DNA of 64,000 bases from Aromatoleum buckelii. GTDB lineage: Bacteria; Pseudomonadota; Gammaproteobacteria; Burkholderiales; Rhodocyclaceae. The position numbers were made by a program, and so were the translations under genes. The notes under the pieces are model-generated. The model did no database searches and was not told the DNA's origin. It saw only the letters and a program-made list of their open reading frames with translations. Shown here piece after piece: positions 8,789 to 18,457 of this stretch. The stretch lies in NCBI RefSeq assembly GCF_012910785.2, contig NZ_WTVH02000009.1, positions 620,001 through 684,000 on the forward strand, in the 5' to 3' direction. How positions within the stretch are numbered: the first letter of the stretch is position 1; each line of letters opens with the position of its first letter.

Positions 8789-10045
8789 ATGAACAAAGCC
8801 AACCTGCTCTATGCCCAGTCCGGCGGCGTGACCGCGGTCATCAACGCGACCGCGGCAAGCGTCATCGAAGCCGCTCGGGCCCGCGCCGATGCGGTCGGGC
8901 GGGTGCTCGCTGCGCGTCACGGCATTCTCGGCGCGCTCGACGAGGATCTGATCGACACCGCGCCGCTGTCGGCCGCCGATCTGCGCCGCCTCGCCGGCAC
9001 GCCGGGCGGGGCGTTCGGCTCGTGCCGCTTCGACCTCGATGCGCCGGAGGCGAACCGCGACCAGTACGACCGCCTGTTCGCGGTGTTCGCGGCCCACGAC
9101 ATCGGTTACTTCCTCTACAACGGCGGCAACGGTTCGATGGACACGGTTGCGAAAGTGTCGCGTGCGGCTGCCGAGCGCGGCTATCCGCTGGTGTGCGTCG
9201 GGGTGCCGAAAACGGTCGACAACGACCTCGAAGGCACCGACTGTTCGCCCGGTTTCGGCTCCGCAGCGAAATACGCGGCGACGTCGATGCTCGAAGCCGG
9301 GCTCGACCTGGCGGCGATGACGAGTCGCGTCGGGCGCGCGTTCGTGCTGGAAGTCATGGGGCGCAACGCCGGCTGGCTCGCTGCGGCGACCGCGCTTGCC
9401 GCGCGCAACGACGACGAGCCGCCGCATGTGATCCTGATGCCCGAAGTGCCGTTCGACGAGGAAGCTTTCCTCGCGGCGGTCTGCTCCACCGTGTCGCGTC
9501 TCGGCTATTGCGCGATCACCGTATCCGAAGGCATCCGCCGCGCCGACGGCTCGCTGCTGATGGAGCAGGACGAGGATGCGAAAGGGCATGTCCAGCTCGG
9601 CGGCGCCGGGCAGTGCATCGCGCGCCTGATCCACGCGCGCCTCGGCTACAAGCATCACTGGGCGATCCCGGACTATCTGCAGCGCGCGGCTGGCCACCTG
9701 GTGTCGGCGACGGACCACGCGCAGGCTCGCGCCGTCGGGCAGGCGGCGGTGGAGTACGCGCTGGCGGGGCGCGACGGCGTGATGGCCGCGATCCGCCGCC
9801 TCGCCGACGCGCCGTACCGCTGGGACGTCGCGCCCGTCGCGGTGGCCGCGGTCGCGAACCTCGAACGCCAGGTGCCTGCGGCTTTCATTCGCGCCGACGG
9901 GCTGCACGTCACCGACGCCGCGCGGGCGTACCTGCGCCCGCTGATCGAAGGGGAAATGCCGGCGTGTTTCGCCGGCGGACTGCCGGATTACCCGCGTTTC
10001 GCGCTGCCTGGCGTGCCGCGCAGGCTCGCGCCGTACCGTCCGTGA
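8789..10045 (+). CDS. pfp: 6-phosphofructokinase, PPi-dependent type (pyrophosphate-fructose 6-phosphate phosphotransferase)
   Basis: Interconverts fructose 6-phosphate and fructose 1,6-bisphosphate, probably with pyrophosphate as donor, in glycolysis/gluconeogenesis. From the ATG at 8789 it has 418 residues; an in-frame TTG at 8771 was rejected because the family begins NLLYAQSGGVTAVIN. The catalytic loop PKTVDNDLEGTDCSPGFGSA near residues 142-161 has Lys where ATP enzymes have Gly (E. coli position 124), a PPi marker. The donor loop reads NGGNGSMDT near residue 112, with Gly at the position (E. coli 104) where PPi enzymes normally have Asp. MGRNAGWLA near residue 190 binds sugar phosphate. 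Donor specificity is therefore not certain. Confidence 0.88.
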   Translation: MNKANLLYAQSGGVTAVINATAASVIEAARARADAVGRVLAARHGILGALDEDLIDTAPLSAADLRRLAGTPGGAFGSCRFDLDAPEANRDQYDRLFAVFAAHDIGYFLYNGGNGSMDTVAKVSRAAAERGYPLVCVGVPKTVDNDLEGTDCSPGFGSAAKYAATSMLEAGLDLAAMTSRVGRAFVLEVMGRNAGWLAAATALAARNDDEPPHVILMPEVPFDEEAFLAAVCSTVSRLGYCAITVSEGIRRADGSLLMEQDEDAKGHVQLGGAGQCIARLIHARLGYKHHWAIPDYLQRAAGHLVSATDHAQARAVGQAAVEYALAGRDGVMAAIRRLADAPYRWDVAPVAVAAVANLERQVPAAFIRADGLHVTDAARAYLRPLIEGEMPACFAGGLPDYPRFALPGVPRRLAPYRP

Positions 10046-10070
10046 CGCGTGCTCGCCGCGCCCGCCTGCC

Positions 10071-10706
10071 TCACCCCGCGCGGCGCTCCAGCGCGGGATT
10101 CAGGCTATAGAGGCCGGTCAGCTTCGCCTCGGCGAGCACATGGGCCGTGAGCGCATTGCGCACTTCGGCGCCGCCGAAGCGGCCTTCGAGCGCGATGCAT
10201 TCGACGTCGAGCGCGTAGAGCGTGAAGACATAATGGTGCACCAGCTCGTCGTTCCACGGCGGACAGGGGCCGTCGTAGCCGTAGTAGTCGCCGTGCATCG
10301 ACTCGTCGCCGGCAAACCACGCCGTGTAATCGTTGATTCCGTGCCGCCCGTGCGGCGCTTGCGGCCCGGGCTTGCCGCCCGGCGTGACGGCCGCCGAGAA
10401 GCTGCCGGCGGCGATTTCGCTCAGCTCCGCGGGAAGATCCACCAGCACCCAGTGGAAGAAATCGACGCGCGGCAGACTCGCCGGCACGACGCGTCCTTCC
10501 TGATTGACGTCGTCGCCCTTGCCTGGAACATCGGGGTCATGGCAGATCAGCGCGAACGAGCGGGTTCCGGACGGGATGCTGCTCCATGCCAGGTGCGGGT
10601 TGAGGTTGCTGCCGAGGCACACGTGCCCGGCGGTCGCGGGAATGCAGAATGCGAATTCGCCGGGAATCGTGGCGTTGTCGGTGAAGCTCTGGCTCGTGAG
10701 TTTCAT
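10071..10706 (-). CDS. YbhB/YbcL family PEBP-like protein
   Basis: A phosphatidylethanolamine-binding-protein (Raf kinase inhibitor-like) fold protein of 211 residues. Visible family marks are NPHLAWSSIPSGTRSFALIC near residues 37-56, the ligand-pocket motif HDPDVP, FFHWVLVDLP near residue 83 and YDGPCPPWNDELVHHYVF near residue 143. There is no signal peptide, so it is probably cytoplasmic. Bacterial members have no settled function. It is a single gene, convergent with pfp and about 110 bases downstream of murJ's stop on the same strand. Confidence 0.88.
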   Translation of the reverse strand: MKLTSQSFTDNATIPGEFAFCIPATAGHVCLGSNLNPHLAWSSIPSGTRSFALICHDPDVPGKGDDVNQEGRVVPASLPRVDFFHWVLVDLPAELSEIAAGSFSAAVTPGGKPGPQAPHGRHGINDYTAWFAGDESMHGDYYGYDGPCPPWNDELVHHYVFTLYALDVECIALEGRFGGAEVRNALTAHVLAEAKLTGLYSLNPALERRAG

Positions 10707-10816
10707 GCCCTCGGGCTCCTTCGGTGGGGCGGCGGGAAAGCCGGGATGGATTCATTGTAGAGCGCGTTGCGGTGATCGGCGTCCCGCCTCCGGAGCGACA
10801 TCGACCTCCCGCCGAC

Positions 10817-12352
10817 CTACGCGGCGCGGCGGCGAAAATCGCGCAGGCGAAAGCCGAGTGCCAAAAGCGTCGCGAAATACGCAACCATGCCGGCGACGAC
10901 GACCACCGACAGCCGCAGCACGCGCGCCAGCCCGCCTTCCGCGAGCCACCAGGCATCGTCGCCGCGCCCGAACCACAGCACGGTGCCGAGCACCACCAGC
11001 CCCCCCGCGAGCCGCAGCCAGAACCGGCCCCACGCCGGCTGTGGCCGGTACACGCCGCGCCGCCTCAGGCCGCGATACAGCAGCCCCGCGTTGAGCAGCG
11101 ACGCGAGGCCGATCGACAGCGCGAGCCCGGCGTGCTGCAGCGGCACGATGAAAGCGAGGTTCATCAGCTGCGTCGCTGCGAGCGTCAGCAGCGCGATCTT
11201 CACCGGCGTGCGGATGTCCTGGCGCGCATAGAAGCCCGGCGCGAGGATCTTCACGAGGATGAGCCCGGCAAGCCCGACGGTGTAAGCGATCAGCGCGAGG
11301 CGGGTCTGCATCACGTCGGCGGGGGTGAACGCGCCGTGCTGGAACAGCGTCGAGATCAGCGGCACCGCGAGCAATGCCAGCGCCAGCGCCGCCGGCAGCG
11401 TCAGCATCAGCGTCAGCCGCAGGCCCCAGTCGAGCAGCGACGAAAAAGCTTCGGGCTGTTCGTCGGCGTGCAGCTTCGACAGGCTCGGCAGCAGGATCGT
11501 CCCGAGCGCCGCGCCGAGCAGCCCGGCGGGGAATTCCATCAAGCGGTCCGCGTAGTACAGCCACGACACGCTGCCGCTGGGGAGAAACGACGCGAAGACG
11601 GTGTTGATGATCAGCGAAACCTGGCTCACCGACACGCCGAGCATCGCCGGCCCCATCAGCTTCGCGATGCGGCGCACGCCCGGATCCGACAGATTCAGAT
11701 CGAAGCGCGGCAGCAGCCCGATGCGCGCGAGCGGGCGCAGCTGCAGCGCGAGCTGCAGCACGCCGCCGATGAACACCGCCCAGCCGAGCGCGAGCACGGG
11801 CGGGTCGAAGTACGGCGCGGCGAACAGCGCCATGCCGATGAACGACAGGTTCAGCAGCACCGGCGTGAAGGCCGGAATCGCGAACCGGCTCCAAGTGTTG
11901 AGCACGCCGCCGGCGAGCGCGACGAGCGACATGAACAGGATGTAGGGGAAGGTGATGCGCGTCAGCTCGACAGTCAGCGCAAACTTGTCCGGATTCGCCG
12001 CAAACCCGGGCGCCGTGACCTGGATGATCCACGGCGACGCGAGAATGCCGAGCACCGACACTGCGGTTACCGCGAGCCCGAGCGCCGTGGCGACCCGATT
12101 GACGAGCCGGTGCGCTTCCTCGGGCCCCTGGCGGTTCCGGTATTCGGCGAGGATCGGCACGAAGGCCTGCGAGAACGCACCTTCGGCGAACATGCGCCGC
12201 AGCAGGTTCGGCAGACGGAACGCGACAAAAAAAGCGTCGGTTGCGATCCCGGCGCCGAACGCACGAGCGATGACGAAATCGCGGACGAAGCCCAGGATGC
12301 GCGACAACAGGGTCATGCCGCTTACGGTGGCGAGGGCGCGCAGCAGATTCAT
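10817..12352 (-). CDS. murJ: Lipid II flippase MurJ (MviN)
   Basis: Inner-membrane flippase moving lipid II across the membrane for peptidoglycan synthesis. The ATG at 12352 gives 511 residues and the canonical N-terminus [20 protein letters not shown]; a longer open frame upstream crosses the rpsT promoter and was rejected. About 14 hydrophobic segments are visible along the length, with [15 protein letters not shown] near residue 20 and [16 protein letters not shown] near residue 55, both hallmarks of the MVF family. It diverges from rpsT with about 117 bases between starts, a common betaproteobacterial arrangement. Confidence 0.96.
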   Translation of the reverse strand: MNLLRALATVSGMTLLSRILGFVRDFVIARAFGAGIATDAFFVAFRLPNLLRRMFAEGAFSQAFVPILAEYRNRQGPEEAHRLVNRVATALGLAVTAVSVLGILASPWIIQVTAPGFAANPDKFALTVELTRITFPYILFMSLVALAGGVLNTWSRFAIPAFTPVLLNLSFIGMALFAAPYFDPPVLALGWAVFIGGVLQLALQLRPLARIGLLPRFDLNLSDPGVRRIAKLMGPAMLGVSVSQVSLIINTVFASFLPSGSVSWLYYADRLMEFPAGLLGAALGTILLPSLSKLHADEQPEAFSSLLDWGLRLTLMLTLPAALALALLAVPLISTLFQHGAFTPADVMQTRLALIAYTVGLAGLILVKILAPGFYARQDIRTPVKIALLTLAATQLMNLAFIVPLQHAGLALSIGLASLLNAGLLYRGLRRRGVYRPQPAWGRFWLRLAGGLVVLGTVLWFGRGDDAWWLAEGGLARVLRLSVVVVAGMVAYFATLLALGFRLRDFRRRAA

Positions 12353-12469
12353 CTGGGGTAGCCAAAAGGGGAGGATGATAGCGGCTGAAGGCTCGCGGCG
12401 CACTTGCATCAGACAGCCCGAATCGGTAGACTCGCGCGTTTTCAAGAACCAACCAACGGAAGAACATCT

Positions 12470-12736
12470 ATGGCCAATTCGGCACAAGCCCGCAAGCGCG
12501 CCCGTCAGGCGGTCGTGGCCCGCGCTCACAACGGCAGCCTGCGTTCTCGTCTGCGTACCGCGATCAAGGCTGTGCAAAAGGCCGTCGTGGGTGGCGACAA
12601 GGCTGCGGCGCAAGCCACGTTCCGCACCTCGATGAGCACCATCGACAGCATCGCGGACAAGAAGATCATCCACAAGAACAAGGCCGCTCGCCACAAGAGC
12701 CGCCTGTCGGCCGCGATCAAGGCGATGACTGCCTGA
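12470..12736 (+). CDS. rpsT: 30S ribosomal protein S20
   Basis: Binds 16S rRNA in the small subunit. It has 88 residues, starting [13 protein letters not shown] and very rich in Lys, Arg and Ala, as the family requires. The ATG at 12470 follows ACGGAAGA; an upstream in-frame ATG at 12404 overlaps the likely promoter and was rejected. A perfect 13-bp terminator follows 25 bases after the stop. Confidence 0.97.
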   Translation: MANSAQARKRARQAVVARAHNGSLRSRLRTAIKAVQKAVVGGDKAAAQATFRTSMSTIDSIADKKIIHKNKAARHKSRLSAAIKAMTA

Positions 12737-12760
12737 GCTTCACACCGGGCTGGCAGCAAA

Positions 12761-12796
12761 TGAAAACGGCGACTTCAGGTCGCCGTTTTCATTTTC
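12761..12796. terminator. Intrinsic terminator after rpsT
   Basis: A perfect 13-bp stem (12761-12773 and 12779-12791) with a TTCAG loop continues into TTTTC. Because the stem's own ends are T- and A-rich, it can serve both rpsT and the convergent DUF3579 gene. Confidence 0.88.
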
Positions 12797-12890
12797 AGCG
12801 TCGCATCCGCCGCGGCGAGGGTTCAACGCCCGCTTCTGGTTCAACGTCCGCTTCTGCCGCGAGCCGAAAAGGGCCGGGCTGCGCGGAGAA

Positions 12891-13187
12891 TCAGATCTTG
12901 ACCTGATCGTCGTCGATCCGGTCCACGACCAGGTCGTTGTCTTTCGCGAAGTTGAGCAGGAACTTGTAGGCCAGAGGTTCGATTTCGTACAGTCGGGCAT
13001 CGACGAGCACTGCCTTGTGCCCTTTGAGCGTGCAGCCCGGGCGCACGTAGGGCGAATACATCATGCGGTGATCTGCGCCGAATGCCGACATGATGCCGCA
13101 CAGGCGATCGGCCCAGTCGCTCGGGCGGAAAGTCTTTCCCTCTCGCGTGACCCCGATGATGACAAAGCTTTCGATCAATTGGCTCAT
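12891..13187 (-). CDS. DUF3579 domain protein
   Basis: A conserved betaproteobacterial protein of 98 residues. The sequence MSQLIESFVIIGVTREGKTF at the N-terminus and CGIMSAFGADHRMMYSPYVR near residue 30 are the recognisable family segments. No catalytic motif, membrane helix or signal peptide is visible. It regularly sits beside the arginine genes, as here, but on the opposite strand. Function unknown. The ATG at 13187 was chosen over a TTG three codons upstream. Confidence 0.8.
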   Translation of the reverse strand: MSQLIESFVIIGVTREGKTFRPSDWADRLCGIMSAFGADHRMMYSPYVRPGCTLKGHKAVLVDARLYEIEPLAYKFLLNFAKDNDLVVDRIDDDQVKI

Positions 13188-13490
13188 GTGGCGCAACCCG
13201 GCGGCTGAGGGAATTTCAGAAGGCGGCGTCCCGGCTCGAGCCGGTGTTGTGAGGACCGCGAAAGACGCGGCGGATTCTAGCAGAAAACCGGCTTTGCGAT
13301 TTCATGTCGTGGCTGACGGTTTCATGATGCGAGTGTGATGAAGCGGGGAGGCGACACGCGGCGCGGGTTCGGAACGGGGGCTTGCAATCTGTACAAGGCG
13401 CGCATTTTTCGCTTAACATCGACCCTTCGATTATTCACGGCGGCGAGTGCCGCCGTGTGCATTTCTGCTTCATCCTGATCGGGGTCCTCC
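13188..13490. other. Intergenic region upstream of argD
   Basis: 303 bases between the divergent DUF3579 and argD genes. It must hold both promoters. No convincing -35/-10 pair, ARG box or gene could be picked out by eye. Confidence 0.4.
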
Positions 13491-14660
13491 ATGTCGCATC
13501 TCATGAATACCTACGCCAGATTGCCGGTCGCATTCACGCACGGCGAAGGGGTCTGGCTCTTCGATGAGACGGGCAAGCGTTATCTGGACGCCCTGTCCGG
13601 GATCGCCGTGTCGACGCTCGGTCACAATCACCCGCGTCTGGTGCGCGCAATCGCCGGCCAGGCGGCGAAGGTGCTGCATACGTCGAACATCTACCGCATC
13701 CCGCTGCAGGAAGAACTCTCCGACCGGCTCGCCGCGGTGTCGGGCATGGACGAAGTGTTCTTCTGCAACTCCGGCTGCGAGGCCAACGAGGCGGCGATCA
13801 AGCTCGCGCGTTTCTACGGACACCGGAAAGGCATCGACCAGCCGGCGATCATCGTCATGGAAAACGCGTTCCACGGGCGCACGCTGGCGACGTTGTCGGC
13901 GACCGGCAACCGCAAGACCCAAGCCGGCTTCGAGCCGCTGGTGTCCGGTTTCCTGCGCGTGCCGTACAAGGACATCGGCGCGATCCGCACGGTCGGCGAG
14001 CACAATCACAACGTCGTCGCGGTCATGCTCGAAATGATCCAGGGCGAGGGCGGCGTCAATATCGCCGACGAAACCTTCCAGCGCGAGCTGCGCGCGATCT
14101 GTGACGAGCGCGGCTGGCTGCTGATCTGCGACGAAGTCCAGTGCGGCATGGGGCGCACCGGAAGCTGGTTCGGTTTCCAGCAGGGTGGGGTGACCCCCGA
14201 CGTGATGACGCTCGCGAAGGGCCTCGGTTCCGGCGTGCCGATCGGCGCATGCATCACCGCCGGGCGCGCCGCCGGCCTGTTCGGACCGGGCAATCACGGT
14301 TCGACTTTCGGCGGCAATCCGCTCGCCTGCGCCGCGGGCCTCGAGACGCTGGCGACGATCGAGGACGACGGGCTGATGGCGAATGCCGTCAAGGTCGGCG
14401 AAGCGATCCGCGCCAGCTTGCAGGAAGCGCTCGCCGGGCTTTCCTGCGTCGTCGACATCCGCGGCCGCGGGCTGATGATCGGCATCGAGCTCGATCGTCC
14501 GTGCGGCGACCTGGTTCGCCAGGCGCTCGACGCCGGCCTGCTGATCAACGTCACCGCCGACCGCGTCATCCGCCTGCTGCCGGCGCTGGTGTTCACAGAG
14601 GCCAATGCCCAGGAGCTGGTGTCGCGTCTCGCGCCGCTGGTGCGCAAGCATCTCGAATGA
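13491..14660 (+). CDS. argD: Acetylornithine aminotransferase
   Basis: PLP-dependent class III aminotransferase converting N-acetylglutamate semialdehyde to N-acetylornithine, and often also acting in lysine synthesis. It has 389 residues. GTGKRYLDALSGIAV-type entry near residue 25, FFCNSGCEANEAAIK near residue 87, ENAFHGRT near residue 124, DEVQCGMGRTG near residue 213 and the PLP lysine in TLAKGLGSGVPIGA near residue 240 are all present. Its stop overlaps an in-frame ATG of argF (ATGA). A second start four codons in (13503) is possible. Confidence 0.95.
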   Translation: MSHLMNTYARLPVAFTHGEGVWLFDETGKRYLDALSGIAVSTLGHNHPRLVRAIAGQAAKVLHTSNIYRIPLQEELSDRLAAVSGMDEVFFCNSGCEANEAAIKLARFYGHRKGIDQPAIIVMENAFHGRTLATLSATGNRKTQAGFEPLVSGFLRVPYKDIGAIRTVGEHNHNVVAVMLEMIQGEGGVNIADETFQRELRAICDERGWLLICDEVQCGMGRTGSWFGFQQGGVTPDVMTLAKGLGSGVPIGACITAGRAAGLFGPGNHGSTFGGNPLACAAGLETLATIEDDGLMANAVKVGEAIRASLQEALAGLSCVVDIRGRGLMIGIELDRPCGDLVRQALDAGLLINVTADRVIRLLPALVFTEANAQELVSRLAPLVRKHLE

Positions 14661-14671
14661 ACGGGCGCGCG

Positions 14672-15595
14672 ATGACCAAACCCAGGCATTACCTGCAGTT
14701 CAAGGATTTCACGCGCGACGAATACCGGCACGTGTTCGAGCGCACGCGCTGGATCAAGGACAAGTTCAAGCGCTACGAGCCCTATCACCCGCTGTTCGAC
14801 CGCACGCTGGTGATGATCTTCGAGAAGGCCAGCACGCGCACGCGGCTGTCGTTCGAAGCCGGCATGCAGCAGCTCGGCGGTTCGGCGATCTACCTCAATA
14901 CGCGCGACTCGCAGCTCGGTCGCGGCGAGCCCGTCGAAGACGCGGCGCAGGTGATCTCGCGCATGAGCGACGTCGTGATGATCCGCACTTTCGAGCAGGA
15001 CATCATCGAGCGCTTCGCCGCGCATTCGCGCGTCCCGGTCATCAACGGGCTGACGAACGAATACCACCCGTGCCAGATCCTCGCCGACATCTACACCTTC
15101 ATCGAGCACCGCGGCTCGATTCAGGGCAAGACGGTCGCCTGGGTCGGTGATTCGAACAACATGTGCAACACCTGGCTGCAGGCCGCCGAGCTGCTCGACT
15201 TTAACGTCCACGTGTCGACGCCGCCCGGCTACGAAGTCGAGCCGGAACGGGCCGGACTGTACGGCACCGGTCATTTCGAGCAGTTCGCCGACCCGATGGA
15301 AGCGTGCAAGGGCGCGGACCTCGTCACCACCGACGTGTGGACGTCGATGGGTTTCGAGGCGGAAAACGACGAGCGGATGAAGGATTTCGCCGACTGGTGC
15401 GTCGACGCCGAAATGATGGCGGCGGCCCGCGCCGATGCGGTCTTCATGCACTGCCTGCCGGCCCACCGCGGCGAGGAAGTCACCGCCGACGTCATCGACG
15501 GCGCGCAGTCGGTCGTGTGGGACGAAGCGGAGAATCGCCTGCACGTGCAGAAAGCGCTGATGGAATACCTGGTGCTCGGCAAAGTCGAAGACTAG
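14672..15595 (+). CDS. argF: Ornithine carbamoyltransferase
   Basis: Transfers carbamoyl phosphate to ornithine, giving citrulline. It is 307 residues from the ATG at 14672; an ATG at 14657 overlapping the argD stop would add five residues and offer translational coupling. Carbamoyl-phosphate motif [11 protein letters not shown] lies near residue 50, HPCQ near 130, and the ornithine/catalytic motif [12 protein letters not shown] near 258. The arginine genes argD, argF and argG run together; argininosuccinate lyase is not in the window. Confidence 0.96.
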   Translation: MTKPRHYLQFKDFTRDEYRHVFERTRWIKDKFKRYEPYHPLFDRTLVMIFEKASTRTRLSFEAGMQQLGGSAIYLNTRDSQLGRGEPVEDAAQVISRMSDVVMIRTFEQDIIERFAAHSRVPVINGLTNEYHPCQILADIYTFIEHRGSIQGKTVAWVGDSNNMCNTWLQAAELLDFNVHVSTPPGYEVEPERAGLYGTGHFEQFADPMEACKGADLVTTDVWTSMGFEAENDERMKDFADWCVDAEMMAAARADAVFMHCLPAHRGEEVTADVIDGAQSVVWDEAENRLHVQKALMEYLVLGKVED

Positions 15596-15613
15596 CCGGC
15601 GTCTTTGCAAGTC

Positions 15614-15642
15614 CAGGCTGCAGACCGCAGGGCTGCGGCCTG
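15614..15642 (+). repeat. Hairpin between argF and argG
   Basis: A 10-bp inverted repeat (15614-15623 and 15633-15642, one T-G pair) with a 9-base loop lies between the argF stop and the argG start. No T run follows. It may slow decay or tune read-through; function is inference. Confidence 0.4.
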
Positions 15643-15678
15643 TCTGTTGAGCGGAAATCGGAAAAAGCGGAAATCGAC

Positions 15679-16908
15679 ATGAGCGACGTCAAGAAAGCGG
15701 TGCTTGCCTATTCGGGCGGGCTGGATACTTCAGTCATCCTGAAGTGGCTGCAGGATACCTATCAGTGCGAAGTGGTGACGTTCACGGCCGATCTCGGCCA
15801 GGGCGAGGAACTCGAGCCTGCGCGCCAGAAGGCGCTGAAGTTCGGCATCAAGCCTGACAACATCTTCATCGACGACCTGCGCGAAGAGTTCGTGCGCGAC
15901 TTCGTCTTCCCGATGTTCCGCTGCAACACTGTTTATGAAGGCGAATACCTGCTCGGCACGTCGATCGCCCGCCCGCTGATCGCCAAGCGCCAGATCGAGA
16001 TCGCGCGCGCGACCGGCGCCGAGGCCGTGTCGCACGGCGCGACCGGCAAAGGCAACGACCAGGTCCGCTTCGAACTCGGCTACTACGCGCTGATGCCGGG
16101 CGTGAAAGTCATCGCGCCGTGGCGCGAATGGGATCTTTTGTCGCGCGAGAAGCTGCTCGCGTACGCCGAGAAGCACGGCATCCCGATCGAGATGAAGCAC
16201 AAGCAGGGCGGTTCGCCGTATTCGATGGACGCGAACCTGCTGCATATCTCGTTCGAAGGCCGCCACCTCGAGAATCCGGCTGCGGAAGCCGAGGAGTCGA
16301 TGTGGCGCTGGACCGTGTCGCCGGAAGCGGCGCCGGATGCGGCCGAGTACGTCGACCTCGAATTCGAGCGTGGCGATCTCGTCGCGATCAACGGCACGCG
16401 CCTGAAGGCGCACGAGCTGCTCGCGAAGTTGAACGAGCTCGGCGGCAAGCACGGCATCGGCCGCCTCGACCTCGTCGAAAACCGCTACGTCGGCATGAAG
16501 AGCCGCGGCTGCTACGAGACCCCGGGCGGCACGATCCTGCTGCGCGCGCACCGTGCGATCGAGTCGGTCACGCTCGATCGCGAAGTTGCGCACCTCAAGG
16601 ACGACCTGATGCCGCGCTACGCCAGCCTGATCTACAACGGCTACTGGTGGAGCCCGGAGCGTCGCGCGCTGCAGGCACTGATCGACAACACGCAGGAATC
16701 GGTCAACGGCTGGGTACGCGTCAAGCTCTACAAGGGCAACGTCATCGTAACGGGGCGCGACTCGAAGACCGATTCGCTGTTCGACCCGACGATCGCGACG
16801 TTCGAGGACGACCAGGGCGCCTACAACCAGAAGGACGCGCACGGCTTCATCCGCCTCAACGCACTGCGCATGCGCATCGCGGCGAATGCGAAGACGAAGC
16901 GCGGCTAA
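15679..16908 (+). CDS. argG: Argininosuccinate synthase
   Basis: ATP-dependent joining of citrulline and aspartate to argininosuccinate. It has 409 residues, the usual bacterial type I length. The N-type ATP pyrophosphatase loop AYSGGLDTS is at residues 10-18, [13 protein letters not shown] near residue 117, and [17 protein letters not shown] near residue 177. It follows argF after about 83 bases and is probably cotranscribed. Confidence 0.97.
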   Translation: MSDVKKAVLAYSGGLDTSVILKWLQDTYQCEVVTFTADLGQGEELEPARQKALKFGIKPDNIFIDDLREEFVRDFVFPMFRCNTVYEGEYLLGTSIARPLIAKRQIEIARATGAEAVSHGATGKGNDQVRFELGYYALMPGVKVIAPWREWDLLSREKLLAYAEKHGIPIEMKHKQGGSPYSMDANLLHISFEGRHLENPAAEAEESMWRWTVSPEAAPDAAEYVDLEFERGDLVAINGTRLKAHELLAKLNELGGKHGIGRLDLVENRYVGMKSRGCYETPGGTILLRAHRAIESVTLDREVAHLKDDLMPRYASLIYNGYWWSPERRALQALIDNTQESVNGWVRVKLYKGNVIVTGRDSKTDSLFDPTIATFEDDQGAYNQKDAHGFIRLNALRMRIAANAKTKRG

Positions 16909-16920
16909 GGAGGCCGATCG

Positions 16921-17151
16921 ATGGACGGCGACGCAGTCATCTTCGGACTGACGATCGCGGAGTTCGAGGACTGGTCGCTCAAGATCCTGCTGACTGCGCT
17001 GATCGTGTACATGCTGTTCATCATCGGCAACCTCGCGAAGCAGTCGAAAGCCGGCAGATACGGCACCGTGTGGCTGTTCATCGCGCTCGGGCTGGGGTTC
17101 GTCGGCTTCGTCGCGAAGAGTTTCATCCAGAGATTTCTCGGCATCGAATAG
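16921..17151 (+). CDS. DUF2788 small membrane protein
   Basis: A 76-residue protein with two hydrophobic helices, near residues 19-41 (ILLTALIVYMLFIIGNLA) and 50-68 (LFIALGLGFVGFVAKSF). This matches the small DUF2788 family found near argG in related bacteria. TAAGGAGG precedes the ATG strongly, and the gene lies 12 bases after argG. Function unknown. Confidence 0.8.
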   Translation: MDGDAVIFGLTIAEFEDWSLKILLTALIVYMLFIIGNLAKQSKAGRYGTVWLFIALGLGFVGFVAKSFIQRFLGIE

Positions 17152-17164
17152 GAAAGCAGCAATC

Positions 17165-17500
17165 ATGAGCCTCACCGAAAAGTTCGACGGCGTCACTGTC
17201 GCCACCAAGGCCAACGTCTATTTCGACGGCAAATGCGTGAGCCACGGCATCGTGCTGGCCGACGGCACGAAGAAGTCCGTCGGCGTGATCCTGCCGGCAA
17301 CGCTGACGTTCAACACCGGTGCGCCCGAGATCATGGAAGGGGTCGGCGGGAGCTGCCGCGTGCGCCTGAAAGGGGCCAACGGTGAAATGGGCGAGTGGAA
17401 CGTCTACGGCGCCGGCGAGTCCTTCAAGGTACCGGCCAATTCCAGCTTCGACATCGAAGTTGCCGGCGAACCGTACCACTACGTCTGCCACTTCGGCTGA
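17165..17500 (+). CDS. ppnP: Pyrimidine/purine nucleoside phosphorylase (DUF1255 cupin)
   Basis: A single-domain cupin of 111 residues, homologous to E. coli PpnP, which phosphorolyses several nucleosides to base and ribose 1-phosphate. Family segments [15 protein letters not shown] near residue 15, [20 protein letters not shown] near residue 41, and [13 protein letters not shown] near residue 88 are visible. It starts 13 bases after the DUF2788 gene and ends 13 bases before the yajQ-type gene, so the three probably share a transcript. Confidence 0.88.
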   Translation: MSLTEKFDGVTVATKANVYFDGKCVSHGIVLADGTKKSVGVILPATLTFNTGAPEIMEGVGGSCRVRLKGANGEMGEWNVYGAGESFKVPANSSFDIEVAGEPYHYVCHFG

Positions 17501-17513
17501 CCGGAGTCGAGCC

Positions 17514-17999
17514 ATGCCATCCTTCGACATCATGTCCGAAGTCGATCTGCCTTCGCTGAAGAACGCGGTCGACGTCGCCAACCGCAAGATCAGCGGCCGC
17601 TACGACTTCAAGGGCAGCGACGCGCGGGTCGAGCAGGGCGAAAAAGTGCTGACGCTGTTCGGCGACAGCGACTTCCAGATCGACCAGATGCGCCAGATCC
17701 TGCTGCCCGAAATGACGGCGAAGAAGATCGACGTGCGCTGCCTCGAATATGGCGACCTGCAGAAGATCGGCGGCAACAAGCTCAAGCAGGAGCTCAAGGT
17801 CCGCGTCGGCGTCGAGCAGGACCTCGCGAAGAAGATCGTCAAGCTGCTCAAAGACAGCAAGCTCAAGGTCCAGGCCGCGATCCAGGGCGAAGCGATCCGC
17901 GTCTCGGGCGCGAAACGCGACATCCTGCAGGAAGCGATCGCGCTGGTGAAGAAGGACATCACCGACTTCCCGCTGCAGTTCGGCAACTTCCGCGACTGA
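17514..17999 (+). CDS. yajQ: YajQ family nucleotide-binding protein
   Basis: A 161-residue protein beginning [20 protein letters not shown], the invariant YajQ start. It holds two ferredoxin-like domains; [12 protein letters not shown] lies near residue 28 and [14 protein letters not shown] near residue 128. YajQ binds nucleic acids or nucleotides, and a Xanthomonas homologue binds cyclic di-GMP; the role here is not known. No membrane segments. Confidence 0.93.
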   Translation: MPSFDIMSEVDLPSLKNAVDVANRKISGRYDFKGSDARVEQGEKVLTLFGDSDFQIDQMRQILLPEMTAKKIDVRCLEYGDLQKIGGNKLKQELKVRVGVEQDLAKKIVKLLKDSKLKVQAAIQGEAIRVSGAKRDILQEAIALVKKDITDFPLQFGNFRD

Positions 18000-18011
18000 C
18001 GGCGCCCGCCG

Positions 18012-18212
18012 ATGAACGTCGCCGCGATCGCCGCCACCGCCTCCGCAAATAGCGCAGCCACCGTCCAGGCGCAAGCTTCGCTATTGGTCCTGAGGAAGGC
18101 GATGGACGTGCAGCAATCCCACGCCGCGCAGCTCTTTCAGGCGCTCCCCCAACCCGCGGTCGCGCCCACTCCCGGCGCAACCGTTGGCGGATCGATCGAC
18201 ATCTTCGTCTGA
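18012..18212 (+). CDS. YjfB-like putative motility protein
   Basis: A small protein of 66 residues whose centre (LLVLRKAMDVQQSHAAQLFQ, residues 24-43) and C-terminal Pro/Gly tail ending in IDIFV match the YjfB family, tentatively linked to motility in Bacillus. An Ala-rich N-terminus is present. It follows the yajQ gene by 12 bases. No flagellar gene is nearby, so the motility link is weak here. Confidence 0.65.
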   Translation: MNVAAIAATASANSAATVQAQASLLVLRKAMDVQQSHAAQLFQALPQPAVAPTPGATVGGSIDIFV

Positions 18213-18299
18213 CCTTGTGCGCGTCGCGGCGCGAGCGATCCGGCGTCGAAGCGACGGGCGATTCTCGGAAAACTCCCCCCGGGAAACCCTGCATTTCCG

Positions 18300-18330
18300 A
18301 CGTCGACTACCCGTTTTTGGTAGTCGATGT
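18300..18330. repeat. 12-bp inverted repeat upstream of the diheme cytochrome gene
   Basis: The arms at 18300-18311 and 18319-18330 pair over 12 bp with one mismatch around a 7-base loop. It lies about 130 bases before the cytochrome start, in a 245-base intergenic stretch. No T run follows. It could be an operator or a hairpin in the leader. Confidence 0.45.
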
Positions 18331-18457
18331 ACATCCTGTTCGTCATAACAATCCTGCTGTTCAGCGTCTAGTGTTCCAACTGGTGACCGCCCCGGGCCTC
18401 GGGGGACGGTCGGGGGGCCGCGTGCGACGCTTCCGGGGACAGCCAAAGGAGAGATCG

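Noticed and set aside
10724-12361. A 545-codon open frame on the plus strand
   Set aside because: It is the shadow of murJ; the murJ frame has the membrane segments and family motifs.
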